Part shown: one piece after another, positions 23,290-36,307 of the stretch | How the letters are laid out: each line of letters starts with the position of its first letter | How positions within the stretch are numbered: position 1 is the stretch's first letter | From: Apostichopus japonicus | Taxonomy: Eukaryota > Echinodermata > Holothuroidea > Aspidochirotida > Stichopodidae | NCBI RefSeq assembly: GCF_037975245.1 | Contig: NC_092570.1 | Coordinates: 3,380,001-3,444,000, forward strand | Direction: 5' to 3' | Length of the DNA: 64,000 nt | Translations under genes and position numbers: made by a program | The notes under the pieces: model-generated | Databases searched by the model: none | Told to the model about the DNA's origin: nothing | What the model saw: only the letters and a program-made list of their open reading frames with translations

Positions 23290-26200
23290 TAAATGATCCA
23301 GGATATTTCAGTATGCATGTGTCTGTCTGTCTGTGCCTATTATCATGTTTACAGACACTTAAACAGTTTAAGATGCCACAATTTAATCAAAAGCGAAGCA
23401 TTATGCAGTTCACATGAGGTTCATTAAACCACCCCTCCCTCCCTCCATGACCAAGGTCCTGGCAGTTTATATAGACGTGTTTTCGTTTGAACTACCTATG
23501 TGATCAAAGACATATTGTAATAAACGTGTTACTCCGATGCGTAATGGAACATATTTAGCACGTTAATTATACACTAAGTTTAAGATAGGGCTGCCGCGAA
23601 GAAGGAAATTTAATATGGACCCAGCTTGAATTAAAAATTCTCTTCAAACAGAATTGCTTCTCTACATTTCCATTTTTTGGGGGGGCTTTTTAGTTATAGC
23701 AACAACATCTTGAATAGAGATACTGTAATATCCATGGTACAATTGTTTTTGTTCTGTGTCCAATTTTCAAATATTAATGTTGCATCTCATTGTTAGGAAG
23801 CTCCTACTTTGACATTGAAAATATTAGCTGCGATGTTTGTAACCTGTACATAATTATCCTATAGTTTATGGTTTTGTACCCTAGGCTTCTGGGATATATT
23901 TAAAGTCAACCTCCAAAAGATACTCACCAACTCATTTCACCCCCCCCCCCCCCCATGCATCTATCCCTCCCTCCCACTCACCACCAAAGTGGATATAATC
24001 GATTTTGAACACTAATTAAAACAACAAATAAAAATCCAACAAAACGGTGGAGTTGAGTAACCTCAACTACCCCTTATTCCCTCAAATATCCCCAATTCCA
24101 CGCTGATGTCACTTCCATGTCACCCCCCATCTCACCGATATCTCACCCCCATCTCACCCCCATCTCACCGACATGTCACCCCATCCCACCCCATCCCACT
24201 CCATCTCACCACCATCTCATCCCCATCTTAACCCCATCTCACCCCTTCTCACCCCCATCTTAACCCCATTTCATCGACATTACACCCGATCTCACAGACA
24301 TCTCACCCCTCTCACAGACATCTCCCTCCAATCTCACCTCATCTCATTATGTTGGGTCTGTCGAAAAGGGGTTGGGGTGTATGTCCCTACCTCATCTACT
24401 GGATCTTCGTTCGCAGCCCACATACATAAAAAGATTGAAGACATGATAAAATGGCATAAATATGTTAATCTATTTAGCTTCATTTAACATTATGGTTATA
24501 AGATTGCCAATAAACAATATAATTTAGATATATGTATTTATCTGATGACTGAGGAGCTACACCCTCCCCACCCTTCAGGGAGCTCACTTTTCCTGTGGTC
24601 CTTTCTATTTCGTGCCCCAGTTTACATTTACACAAGACATAATTACCATCAAATAATGGATATATCAGTTTAAAAAAAATAAAATATTGGAATAAATACA
24701 TCACGTGGTGGCAGCTATGTTTCCACTTGTAAGTGTTTTGATATAAAACACTTGGAATTGAAAGACGGAACTTTTGAGTTATGAAAGAAAGTCTCTTAAG
24801 TCGTTAAATATTATTTCCTGTCATTCACCTGTCCTTAACTATATAATCAAAATAAAATTTCCAGTCCCCCTCCTCCAATCGACCTCCCAACCCCACTCAC
24901 GCTAGGCTTCCTCGGACTTAAGTATATAACCGCTCACTGCAACTAAGTAAACCCTATGAGTTCATAATTCAAAATATTGCATTGTTGCTTTTATGCTAAT
25001 TTGCAAAATATATGCCATTTTATATGCTATTATCAAACTAAATGATTACGGTTATTTGCTACCTTGCTAGTCTATGTCTTCCAGCCGTTCTCAAATAAGT
25101 ATGAAAATATAAACTCCATGTGATTATAGCATCACCTAATCGATTAGATATATACAAGCAGAGGCGTTACTACCAAGTTTTTGTACTGTGGGGGAGAGGG
25201 GAGGGGCTAAGATGTTATTTCGACCAGGAGTCTATCGGGAAGATGGCCTCTCCCATTAGAGAAATTTTGATGCAATGGAGAGTGTTTCAATAACTATCGT
25301 AACCACCTCTTTTGTACTCGGGGGGGGGGGGGGGGTGCTATGATGTTCAATTTGCCAGAGTTATGGTCTAATGTGCAGAATGGTACTATATTTTGCAACT
25401 TTTGAAATGATGTTGATGACTTTTGTTTATAATGTATTCACATATTAGGTACAGAACATTATCATTTTTCTATTATGCTGCCTGCTTGTGGATTGACTAA
25501 GTCCCCCTGATTCCTGGGAGTGGGGGGTGGCTAGGTCCATGAAGAAGAATGCGGGGTGCTCCGCCTCTGGCCTAGATACAAAGTAGTACTATTCTTAACA
25601 ACTTTTGAAACAATGTAGAGAATTTTCTACTGTTTAGGTTGTACCTCATATAAATGTAACATATTAATGTACTGCACATTATTATTATCAGTTTGGTAAT
25701 ATACTGTCTTCCAGCGGAGGAGATGTGATCCCCTGAATTTATTCTAGGCCAATAAATCCCTCCCCCTTACATGTAGATTATATAAGTTATATAGAATAAT
25801 ATAAGTTTTTCAATTGGTATAATTGCTTCTGTGGTAAAAATGGATAAGTTGTGCATCCCAAAAGGTAAAGTTATATATTCAGCATCTACTGCGCATGTCA
25901 TGAGAAAATAAAGAAAAACTCCGGTTACATCGTCTATAGTTCGCCCCCTCCCCCTCTCCACGTATTTACTTTCCTCTGAACTGAAAAACAACGTCACACA
26001 GTATAGCCCAGCGATACGCAGTGTTTTGAGTCCCACGACACTAGATCTTCATGACTAAGCCAAGACCACAACCCCTCAAAACCGATTCTCAGAAAGCAAG
26101 AAAGTGAGCCTGCACTTTAAGAGTTAAAACGTTAAGTAATAATAAAACTCATCTAGAGAGGCAAGTTCCGAAATCTGTAGGTAAAGTTTCCGCGACCCAC

Positions 26201-26311
26201 CGAAAACTTTTTGCCACCCACTTCTCGTCTCACAGTTTCCGTACCGTCGTTGTAGCCTATATGTATCCTGTTGTTGTTTAGGTTATCAATGCTTGCCTGG
26301 TATTTCGTTCG

Positions 26312-28339
26312 TTACTCTAGGACATAGAGAGTGCGGTACGTTGTTACAATTCCATGCGTATTCATTATTTCCAGTTTATACTCCCCCTCATCGTCGAACG
26401 TGACCCACTTTATTGTACACTGGAACATCGTCATATCCGTATCGTAAGTCTGTTCCTTTATCACTTGATTGTCTTTGTAAAGCTTGATGGTGATTGGTCG
26501 CCTCCCTTTAATCCTCATCGTCCATTTCCAATCGTCTTCCTCATATACTTCGTCAAAACCATCATCACGGGGTGCTTGTGTTATTTTGGGTGATCCTGTA
26601 AGAAGAAAAAAAAAAGAAAAGAAATGTTTTATTCTTCTGTTTTTTGTTTATTACATGTGTACGCTCTAAGAGGCCAATGCGATATGGAAGATCATGTTAA
26701 CTGTTGTTATTGTAGACGGAAAAGGGAGAGCAGGGGAGGGGTTGATGGAGGTTGGGGTGGATAACTACCCCAGTGTTAAGTTTTAATCCATCTTATGAAG
26801 ATGAGTCGCTTCTTTGATATATAGAATAGTCAGTGTCGAAGGGATATTTAAAACAAAGAAGTTGACGAAGAAGTACACTTTAAAGCCGAAAACGTCAATG
26901 AATACTATTTTATTATTTATTTTTAAGTACACATGTACATTAGCATGTCAGTCATCGTTAGTCAACTGCAAGATCTCTGAACCAATTGTTGCACAGCGTC
27001 CTCTATTTTGCTTCATAGCTCTGGTAGCACACACAGAGCAGTTCATATGAGACCTTGTAGTACAGAATCACCTATGATATGAACATCATTTTGCATGGAC
27101 AACATTTCTGTTCACTCGTTGTTTTATGTTTTGAAAGTTGTATCGATGACATAAAGGAATATGAAATTGACATTTCCTTAGTTTGTACATAAGTTTTTCG
27201 TTTGACTTATTCCGATAATTTTACTGGCGTTTTTGCATCATATATGGCAGTGGTCTAAGTAAACAATCGCAAAAGTAGCTTCCACGTCAACACGAGTATG
27301 TGAACCACACTCGGCGATCGTAGATTGGTCTAAACATTATAACTTAAAAAGAACCAACAGCAGGGAAGTGGACGTTGAAATGGCCTTTTCCTAGGCATAT
27401 GGTGTAATTTATCAGTAATACCAAATCCCGACGAGACGATGCTTTAGATTCACTGGTTTCTGTAGTGTATTGAGGTGGCATATTCCTATTAGAGTCTATA
27501 TCAATCCGCCCGGAACCTTCAGAAACAGTGCTTAAATGCAGTAGAAGAACATATTTTTTTGATATGTTATCAACCAGGATCTGGTTTTTGTGGCTTGCAT
27601 ACTTAAGAGCATGAATGGAAGTACATGTGGTGCATAAATTGGTCAATTGAGACAAGTGTAGACCCCTTTAGGGCTCCCAGGAGCAGCGTGCAAAAATTGT
27701 TTACTAGTTAAGGGGTTTGTTTACAAGTGACGAAAATTTCAGGCTCTGATATCATGAAATCTTCACGGTCAAGGTATAAAAAAATGATAGTGCCATGAAA
27801 GGCCAACTTATCAGCTATCCAGTGATGGTTAGCGTTTAGCTAGTGAGGACTTCTATCTAGACATAGAGACCACATTACTTGTGCGATTTAGTGTGTAAGT
27901 TAATGGGGCCTTTAATAGACATGTGCTACCTTAGGAGACACAGTGAACTGAACGTCGAAAGCAATGCATATGGTCAATATGCCAAATGCCACCCCTCCCC
28001 CTTTCCTCACCTGAATGCCTGTCATTTCTGTTTTAATTTTCTTGAAATTGTTAGGTAGATATCATAAAAATCACCAAAGAGATAATCTCTTCTCCCTTCT
28101 ACTTCTACTTCTGGAGACGGCGCTGACGTTTAAGAAAGAGGATATTTGAGCTGAGAATTTTACCTCACTCTGTCGAGGTGGTACGTTAATTGAAATACAT
28201 AAAAATGGCGTCAAGTATATATATGTAACCTGGCATTACGTATTTGTTTACCTTTCCAGTTTCGTTCGGCATCACTTCGATAATCGCTCCAAGAATTATT
28301 CCAATTGAAGTATATCGGGACAATATCGGATGGTTCCAT
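26312..28339 (-). CDS. IGT3: two-exon Ig-like protein, 123 aa
   Basis: Exon 1 is 28339-28252 (29 codons plus 1 base) and exon 2 is 26595-26312, with a phase-1 intron of 1,656 bp (gtaaac donor, cttacag acceptor). Exon 1 starts MEPSDIVPIYFNWNNSW; the VPIY stretch is a 9-base in-frame insertion relative to IGT1 and IGT2. Exon 2 reads SPKITQAP, acidic DEVYEEDDWKW, RIKGRRPITIKLYKDN, MTMFQCTIKWVTF, DDEGEYKLEIMNTHG and TLYVLE, the clearest I-set-like pattern of the family. The last two thirds is acidic to neutral, unlike basic IGT1. A 460-bp MITE lies in the intron. There is no signal peptide, so it is probably intracellular. Confidence 0.75.
27472..27932. mobile_element. MITE-like insertion in the IGT3 intron, about 460 bp
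   Basis: Sister units read gtgtattagg across this point, but A3 has about 460 extra bp. The ends form an imperfect inverted repeat: left GAGGTGGCATATTCCTATTA against right (reverse complement) AAGGTAGCACATGTCTATTA, about 18 of the first 25 positions. No clear target duplication beyond 2 bp and no coding sequence. The superfamily is unknown. Confidence 0.55.
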
Positions 28340-28521
28340 TGTTTGCTTTTTTTCGTTAAAATTGTATTTTCCACAGGTACGGACAATGTTTCTTGTATTG
28401 GGTTGGCGTTTGGTGTGTCAAACGTAAATGTGTGCGCAAAGTGGTAAGAAATATCTGCTGGTGTTTTCCGGTATTTAAATTTGTGGTATTGACTCGTGTT
28501 TATTACAATGGTGTCATGTGC

Positions 28522-28529
28522 TGACGTCA
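28522..28529. promoter_or_regulatory. CRE-type palindrome upstream of IGT3
   Basis: TGACGTCA, 183 bp upstream of the IGT3 ATG, in the same conserved block as in IGT1 and IGT2. Confidence 0.5.
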
Positions 28530-29810
28530 AATGTAATACATATTCATAGTTTCCTTTCAACGGTACACTTGATACATTGGCGACACCAGATATTCTACAT
28601 TGGGATTGGGGTGGCAATTGGTGGGAAAGTAAACAGTTGGGGGGGGGGCAACAATTCTGGAAGGGAAAAAACACCTGTATAAAGGGCAGATATCGGGATA
28701 ATTTAAGGGCTAAGGAACATTTCTTACCATCCCACCACCCGCTCACCAACCCACCCATACTTCATCGGTGGACCTAAGTTTGATTTAAGAAAAGTAAAGT
28801 TTGGCATAAAACTCAAATTAAGACTGCAGTGAAAATAACTAGGCAACGTTTGACCAATAACAGCGACATCGTGCGTTATAATTTCAATCAAACACTGTTC
28901 TTGGCTGGCAGTACTGTGGCGGAGGGTAGGGGGCTAAAATGTTATTTAGTCCAGGGAGGGCTCCCTTTTGAGAAATTTTCGTACAATGGAGTGCTTAGAT
29001 TGCGGGCGTAACCACCTTTTTATACCGGGGGCAGGGGGGGGGATGCTATGATGTTGAGTTCTCCAGGGGAGAGATCTAAGCTGCAAAATGCATCTGTTTT
29101 GTTTACAGAAATAAACTTTAACATTTCTGTGAATCATTATTGTAAAGATTGATTTCATTGAAATTCCTTTGCTATAATCATGCTTATAGACACTTTAAGA
29201 ATTATTGATGCCACCATCTAATCAAAAGCGTGGCATTATGCAGTTCACATGAGTTTCAGTACCCCCCCCCCCCCGCCCTCCCTCCTTCCATGACCAAGAT
29301 CCTGTTAGTTTATTTAGACGTGTTCTCGTTTAAACTATCTATATGATCAAAAACATCTTGTAATAAATGTGTTACTCCGATGCGTAATGAAAATATTTAG
29401 CGCGTCAATTATACACATATATAGTATAAGACACAGCTGTCACGAAGAAGGAAATTTAAGAATTGATCTTTCTCTCTAAAAACAGCTGAGCCAGAAACCC
29501 CCAATCCCTGGATTAATGCTACACCTGGTTCAAATAAACAATCAATAATGAATACACAAAAAATCACCAGATTGTTTAATAAAACTGCATAAAAATCATC
29601 CCGTTCCTTGTATTTTGCCAGGATATTGAACGTGACCAACGTTTTGCTACTTTCGCCCGAATCTAGGTGAGAAAGTATAAATAGAAACGAATGAACAAAA
29701 GACTAGATATGTATGATGATTGTGATGACTTAAGGTTGTGAAGACGGTCATGGAAATGGTCGTGATGATGTTGGTTGTGGTGGTGGGTTTGGTAGTGATG
29801 GTATTGATGG

Positions 29811-29884
<74 letters not shown>
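29811..29884. repeat. (GAT)n microsatellite
   Basis: About 25 uninterrupted GAT/TGA trinucleotides. It generates poly-His and poly-Ile open frames on the - strand that are not genes. Confidence 0.95.
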
Positions 29885-29885
<1 letters not shown>

Positions 29886-30109
29886 CGACACCAGTCCATG
29901 TCACGGGTTTGTAAACACCGTCCAACACCGACAACTAGATAAAGAGAACAATAATTTTAAGCATAAATATTGATAGTAAAAGTCATAATTGTAAAAACCA
30001 TAATATCATAATCATAATAAAATGGTACAGATATCTTAGTCAAACCCTCAGTCAAGAGAAAAATGATGTCCACATCAACTCACTATCATGTATGTAGATA
30101 TGTATAGTT

Positions 30110-32800
30110 CTATTTAAATTTTGCCTTATATCCAAAAATGTCGCCGAAATGACGAAACAGCTCCCCTTTTAAATATTTATATAGATGATGATAAGAATAG
30201 AAAATTCATCATCTGATTTTCTCTCAAGTAGTAATTTTTTGTGAAGTTTTTTTTTAATTTTTTTTTTTTTATAGTGAAAGCAAGTATATAAATTGTCTCA
30301 TTATAAGTTTAACGGTTCTTACTTAGCTGAAGCCACTCATAGCAACTTCAAATAAAATTCATCGAAATTTTGCCAATACTAAAAAAAATTTAAGTAAACT
30401 TTGGCAATTTACTGGCCTTTTTGTTTCAGTCAACTTCTACAATCTAACTTGAGAGACAATCTGGTATAATAATTAAATCCTGTTGAAATGTGCATATGGG
30501 TTGGTCTCGGCTACAATGCTGATGTCAAACCTTTAACCTATCCAACCACCCCACCCACCCCACCGCAGACCCCGCCACCGCCCGGACCACTGCACCACTT
30601 CTCTCACCACTATTTGAAACTATGGATGTAAAACTTTCCTCTCTCGCTCTACTCATAATCTGCATTAGTCCTTAATTACTCGCCAATTAATGCTCTTGGT
30701 AGGGAAAACTTTCGGCTAGTATCTTAGTTTGCTGTTTTGTGATGAACATATGTAAACAAAACTCGATGGACATGTCAAAAGGGTTGCAAAACAGCGACTA
30801 AACGCAAAATGCTGCATTAATATACGACACAGGACCACAACGCAGATAAGTGCCGATGTGGATACCGTAGAAGATTGATTCTTTAAGAGCGCCATCACTT
30901 TTACTGTAACGTCATATATTCTTGTGTTGGCAGTATTATTAGCCTACAAATGATGTATACCACATAAATAAGACTGAATGCATTGCAGATGTTTATAATT
31001 GTGATATATATTCACAAAATTTAGACTTTAAGTGACAATATCAAGCAGAAAAAGGACTGAATTTCGATTCCACTTTAGGATATTCGTTTATAAGAGATGA
31101 CATTCTTTATCAGATAAATTGATATAATTCTTATATATTACCTTAAGCAATGTGGTAACAACATGTACAACTATAGTTTAAGTACTTAGACAGGATAGGA
31201 GTAATGAAACTGTGTTCAATTTCCATATAAGTGTCCTAAGACCGTGTTTGTGTCATATTATCGAGCATATTATCGAGCAATCTTCTACAAAAGAGAATGA
31301 AATTTACTTGGAATTACCTGAAATGAGTTACAAATAAAACGCTATATGTTAATAACAACATGACAATTCACAATAAAAAAAAATAAAAAAAATAGGAGTT
31401 GAGGTGATATAAGTAAGCTAACATTTTCTAATACAATTCGAGTTGGTTTTTCTTTCTTTCTTTTACGAATTTTGTTCTGGCAAAAATCATGATTTTTTTG
31501 CAAAAATGATTGATAGCCTAATTGCCATATTAAAACACCATACCAGGTATCGTAAGCCTATGTGGATATGCATATAGGTGTATAGGTCTATGAGTATAGT
31601 ACTCCCCGGGTAATGAATGAGTATCTTCAAGCAACGCCCATTTAGTAGTAATACTTACCATCGCCTGGTTCAAGAAGAATTCATGTTGTCGCTGAATGAC
31701 TATATCCTTTAAAGATGTGACCTGATACCTGATACAGACATCTTTGAAAATATCTCAGTAATATGTTTTGTTTTTTTTTAATAAATTGAAAAGCATGTAT
31801 GGCGATTGGCGTTGTCTCTCTAATTCTGTTCCCAACAGAAATAATGCCGCATAATTACTCATGTAACTACAATATAGGAAGGGTATGGGCGATAGTAGGG
31901 ATCGTAGGGGTGACAGTTGGGGTGATCGTATGGGTGACAGTTGGGGTGATGGTAGGGGTGAGTGTAGGAGAATGGTAGGGGAATGGTAGGGGGTTAAGCT
32001 AGGATGATGGTAGGGGTGATAACTGGGGTGGTGATAGGGTGTTCTTTGATTACCAAAGTTCCATAAGTCATTTTGACATTTTTTCACCACTTTTTTTTTA
32101 ATGATTAAGTTTAGACAATATTGTATGGTGATGTAAATAAAACGTCACACCGTGGTGAGGCTTCAGTGACCACCATTTACTCGTTGTTTCACTCTTGTGT
32201 AAATATAAGCCTAAACATATTTGTTTTCCTTTTGATTTCAGAGCAATATCTTCTGCCATTTTGTTTTATTCTTGTTTGTCGATATGATATTGTCTAGATT
32301 GTCATAATAATTACGTTTTTGTTTACAAGTTACAAATTAACATAACCTTAATGAGTTCATCAATGACGCAATCCTTGTCGTTTTTATGTGTAAATATTAA
32401 TATTTCATAAATTTGAAAAAAGTCTTTGTTTTGTCATTGTTCTCTGCAAAAGTATGCGGATCGAATGTTAAATGACGTCATGCTTCGGATTCGCCGATAA
32501 TCCGATGGATTTGGTGCTTTTTTTTTAAAGTCAGTTATTTGTTTGTACTCAAACTAAATCCTTTTCCCAGTGGTGTGAAGCTCTCGCATTATATTCGATA
32601 AAATCAGTTAATGTTTGTGCTTTGTTAAAGTGTTTTTTTTTCTCTTTATGAATTTAATTTACTACAAAGTTCACAAACTTTCGGTTCAATCAATCACTCT
32701 GGAAGTCCCTGCTAGCCTTTCTTCTAGCCCCCCCCCCTCATCCCCTGACCAAGCACACTCAACATAACACACACATACACAAAATACAATCTTTACGTTG
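30110..32800. other. Spacer between IGT3 and IGT4, no gene seen
   Basis: AT-rich, no convincing exon. The part at about 30420-30640 (tctggtataat, then ccaccccacccacccc, then actatttgaaa) is a diverged copy of the IGT4 and IGT5 downstream flanks (about 32890-33310 and 39470-39610), so an older family copy may once have ended here. Confidence 0.5.
31877..32045. repeat. GGGGTGATGGTAG-type minisatellite
   Basis: Degenerate 12-15 bp units such as gacagttggggtgat and ggtaggggtga repeat for about 170 bp. It is purine-rich on this strand and loosely resembles the reverse of the TCTCACCCC satellite. Confidence 0.7.
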
Positions 32801-33499
32801 AAATTTTGCAAAATAAGGTGTTTACCTTCAACTTATGCAATCTACTAACATTTTATAATAAACTTATACAATCTAAAATTCAGAGACAGTCTGGTATAAT
32901 CACAAACCTTAAGATATGCCCCTATAAAACACTGCAACGAATTCAGTCAATGTACAGTATAAAAACCATTTTTTTAATGATTTTTGTCATTAGTGGTCTA
33001 TCGTATGTTCCAGAAAATCAAATTAATTTGTTTTTTTTCACTCATTTGAACGAAAAATCTGTAGCAAATCCCGCTTTTTGGGGGCATTTTCCTTACACAC
33101 AAAAAATAGAAACAGGATAAAGAAAAGAGAGAGGGGTGAATGTGTAAATGTGCAAAATATTAACACCTTTTTAATCAACAGTGATGACGTCAAACCTCAG
33201 ATATATGCCCCACCCCCCACCCACTACCACCCACTCCCATCCACCACCACCGCGTGCCACCGCACCACTGTCTGTACCACTATTTGAAATTATGGATATT
33301 AAACTTTCCTATTTGGCGTTACGTATTTTAAGCGATACCTTAATAAAGAAAGCAAAACAACCCTCCCTCCTCCCCGAATAAAGGCCCTCGCGTCAAAAGG
33401 AATAACCGCTACCCAAGTGACGTCCAAACATGCCTATATACTACTTCCAATAGGCGATGGTGACTGTCTATCAATTGTTGTAAGATTGAGCACATCTCG

Positions 33500-34650
33500 C
33501 TAGTAATCATCTTCGATGTCAAAGTTTTCTTGAGCCTCCCCTTTAACGTTTGAAATGACCACCTCAAAGTCAGAAGGTAAATTGCGGCGTTTAAAATAGA
33601 TTTTCATCCAACTCTTCTCTTCTATCACTTCGTCGCAGTGCACAATATCCTGTCCTCTTCGTATAGTCAACTCCAATGGTCGTTCTCCACGAATACGTAG
33701 AAGTGCATGGTCTTGGTAGATCCTTGTTTTTTTGCTTAAAAATTGTGGGTCACCTGAATTACAGAAACATAAAAACCGATTAAAGATTTCAGACAAATAA
33801 TGATTAGTACTTGATGTATAGGTAGTGTGTATATTACAATACGCTTCATCGGAATCAGATTGCCCCCGCCACCTCCCCCCTCCCCGTTTACCGGCTCGGA
33901 ACTGGTGTACCGATGGGTCTAATGCGCCAATAGGTGCTGCTAATATGTGTTGCTGTAAGCTTAAAAGCGAGAGAGTTAAAGAGAAAACAAAGCTCGTGAC
34001 ACAGAGATTTATATAATTAGAGATAGGTAGAGAGGGAAGGGGGGGGGGGGGTGGAACGTCATAGTAGTATTATAACTTTATCTTAATGATTCCTCTCGAC
34101 ACAGGTCTTAATACCATCTCAAGTATTCTACAACCCCTTTCAGATTAGACAGCAAATCATACCACTAAGATAAAAGAATAAGAAAATAATGATGTGAGCA
34201 AACCGCCCTATAATAACCTGTCGCTGTAGTAACGCTAAAAATTGAGAGTTTATCACATAAATGTTTGGATGATATTAACTAACAATCCCTTGGCTATCTC
34301 TGCAGGACTATTTGAATTGAACTTTGAAATGATAACGCAGCTAATAAGTTGTATTGTATGACGATAAAATCGTTATATTCGCACACTGATACGATAAGCT
34401 ATAGTCCCTCGAAATGTATTCTAACATGGTAAGGTATAATGTGCATGACTATTGATAAGGCGTTCTATAACTTACACTGTTACACTGTGATAGGATAAAG
34501 ACCACGTACCATGCTGTTGAATAATAAACAAAATGATTCTTACTGGTTTTTACCTTTAGCTTGAGAAGTGTCAGCGTTATATCTTTTATTACTGCCATTA
34601 CGCCAGGTCCATTTAACTTTAATATCACTAGGTTCCACGTTGTGTGCCAT
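33500..34650 (-). CDS. IGT4: two-exon Ig-like protein, 116 aa
   Basis: Exon 1 is 34650-34554 (32 codons plus 1 base) and exon 2 is 33753-33500, with an intron of 800 bp in phase 1 (gtaaaa donor, aattcag acceptor). Exon 1 reads MAHNVEPSDIKVKWTWRNGS, carrying the family EPSDI and tryptophan spacing. Exon 2 keeps the core as LLRIRGERPLELTIRRGQD, then FKRRNLPSDFEVVISNVKG and an acidic end (NFDIEDDY), aligning with the RIKGRRP and DEGEYKLEI blocks of IGT1-3. No signal peptide. An acceptor-like ctgttttag lies 9 bp before the ATG and is in frame, so a further upstream exon is possible. Confidence 0.75.
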
Positions 34651-35052
34651 AATTTTCAACTAAAACAGCTAAAAGTATCAATTAAGAATGTTATAAGGTC
34701 AAATTCCCGCTCTCGATTATATATCCGCAAATCTCGGTATGAGATGATACTACGTTTGTGAGCATGCTCAGACAAAATTCTGGAAAATTATTGAAAATGA
34801 TAATAATCTGTATAAGGCGATACCAATTAACAAAATCATGGGTGCAAAATGATAAAATGATAACATGACAAAAATCTAATTCCTTCCCTATAAAGTCAGT
34901 TAGATATATTTTTTAACCGAAATTCGCTGTAAATATTTTACCAAAAGTTTTAATGATTCTCCTGATTTTTAAGTATATCATTTTTGTTCCAACTCGAACG
35001 CTATCAAACCATATGAGTTAGACTGAAGCTCGAATCACTCTTTGCGATTCGT

Positions 35053-35058
35053 CAGCTG
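35053..35058. promoter_or_regulatory. Conserved CAGCTG block upstream of IGT4
   Basis: gattcgtCAGCTGattcaac lies 403 bp upstream of the IGT4 ATG, with tatatatca-type TATA-like sequence beside it. The same block occurs 402 bp upstream of IGT5 and at 51822. A bHLH (E-box) site is one reading; function is inferred from conservation. Confidence 0.4.
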
Positions 35059-35970
35059 ATTCAACTCGCTATAATAGTGGTTATATATCATAGGGAAAAA
35101 CAAAACAAACCAAAGAAAGTGTCTGTGACATGTTGGCGTGCGAAAAAATGGTTGGAATAGAGAAATCGGTAAAACTGAATAGATTTAAGGTTCGTCACCT
35201 CACCAGACAGCAGCGATACATTATATTTTCGATTTTCCTGAATGGGTATAGGACAATATATGAGGAATTAACAAAATCAGTATTGTTGATCATAAGAAAG
35301 GAAAATCCCTCACCTTACCAACACAACAGTTCACCCACACCCCTTGTCCCATAAATGAGACCGAAAGCCGAAGAGGTTTGAAGTCCTGTTACTCAACTCG
35401 TCTACCAAACTATATCATGAAAATCTTTCCAAAATCTTCGACTTAAGTATGTAAAGAAACTACAGGTAAACATCAATCGAAATTTGTTTGATATGTCTTT
35501 GAATATCAGCTATACTACTTTTCAACACCTTGTACAGTTTCGGTAACACCATAATGCACCCGCCATATACCAATTATGCGAAGTTATTTGATCACGGTGT
35601 AGAGGGGGGGGGGGGGGGGTTGTGTCCTCTCCAGTAAATAGAATTAAAATAGTAGGATCAATGCATTTTGAGGCATATTTAGGCTTTAAATTAGGTATAT
35701 ATTTAGGTCTAATCTCAAAATTGTGCTAATAAATACTTTCAACTTTGGAAATTCCTCAACTGGACGTTAACCTCTTCGATCGGGGTAGGGGATGAAGGGG
35801 TATCAAATAGCGCACTAAAAGTGTGATCATTCAATGCATAGTTGATGATATACTTTGTTGGAGGGGAAATGGTTGACTGTGCGACTTTATTTTGTTTGTC
35901 GAACGAGGATTAGCTTTGTGCGGGTGTAGGTCACTGAAACACGTATGTTATGGACAGTGTTGGGTATGGG

Positions 35971-36301
35971 GGCGTTGTGGTCAAGTGGTTAAGGCAGTGG
36001 ACTGGTGATCTAAGGATTACAGGTTCGAGTCCTGGCCAGATCATTGCGTTGTGTCCTTGGGCAAGGCACTTTATCTCCATTGCCTCTCTTCACCCAGGTG
36101 TATAAATGGGAACTTGCGAAGTAACTTGTAAATATGTGGTGCCCCAGGAGAGATTGATTGAATTGCGCACACTTTGGTGTGCATGTGTGACAAGTTACCA
36201 ATGACCAAGGCTAAGTTGTACACGTTATGGTACAATTAGCGCATTTGAACAATTTCTGTTGATTTTGGCGCTATATAAATGTCTTATGATTGATTGATTG
36301 A
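35971..36301 (+). mobile_element. tRNA-derived SINE, copy 1 (331 bp, internal deletion)
   Basis: The head has an A-box-like tggtcaagtggttaaggca and an intact B box, ggttcgagtcc. The body has the ttgtgtccttgggcaaggca block common in marine invertebrate SINEs, and the tail is ctatataaatg then (gatt)n. It is flanked by tatggg on both sides (35965-35970 and 36302-36307). Relative to copies 2 and 3 about 70 bp are missing from the middle. Confidence 0.88.
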
Positions 36302-36307
36302 TATGGG

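Larger units (their letters stand above)
19365..23600. repeat. Array unit A2 (carrying IGT2), internally deleted
   Basis: From 19367 it follows A1 and A3, but near 20692 it jumps from the satellite region (agtagagtaa) to the block just before exon 2 (tctgtagataaag). It therefore lacks roughly 3-4 kb present in A1 (about 13.6-16.2 kb) and A3. The upstream part at 23330-23600 matches 29180-29460 in A3. Confidence 0.7.
23600..30110. repeat. Array unit A3 (carrying IGT3)
   Basis: Aligns with A1 along most of its length: acccagcttgaatt near 23620, satellite at 24120-24350, spacer at 24370-25760, then the IGT3 exons. It keeps empty sites for the A1 MITE, the A1 hAT relative and the A1 LINE. The block at 29895-30110 matches 18900-19100 in A1 (for example ggtacagatatcttagtc). 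No other gene is seen. Confidence 0.75.

Noticed and set aside
28186-28758. 190-codon open frame covering IGT3 exon 1 and its upstream region
   Set aside because: The upstream part is conserved in IGT1 and IGT2 but its frame is broken there by small length differences and stops, so it is more likely promoter or 5' UTR. The frame also differs from that of the MEPSDI exon.
29647-29934. Poly-Ile and poly-His open frames
   Set aside because: Produced by the (GAT)n microsatellite read on the - strand.
35130-35354. Open frame upstream of IGT4
   Set aside because: The same DNA upstream of IGT5 (near 41410) and at 51900 has a broken frame, so it is not coding.
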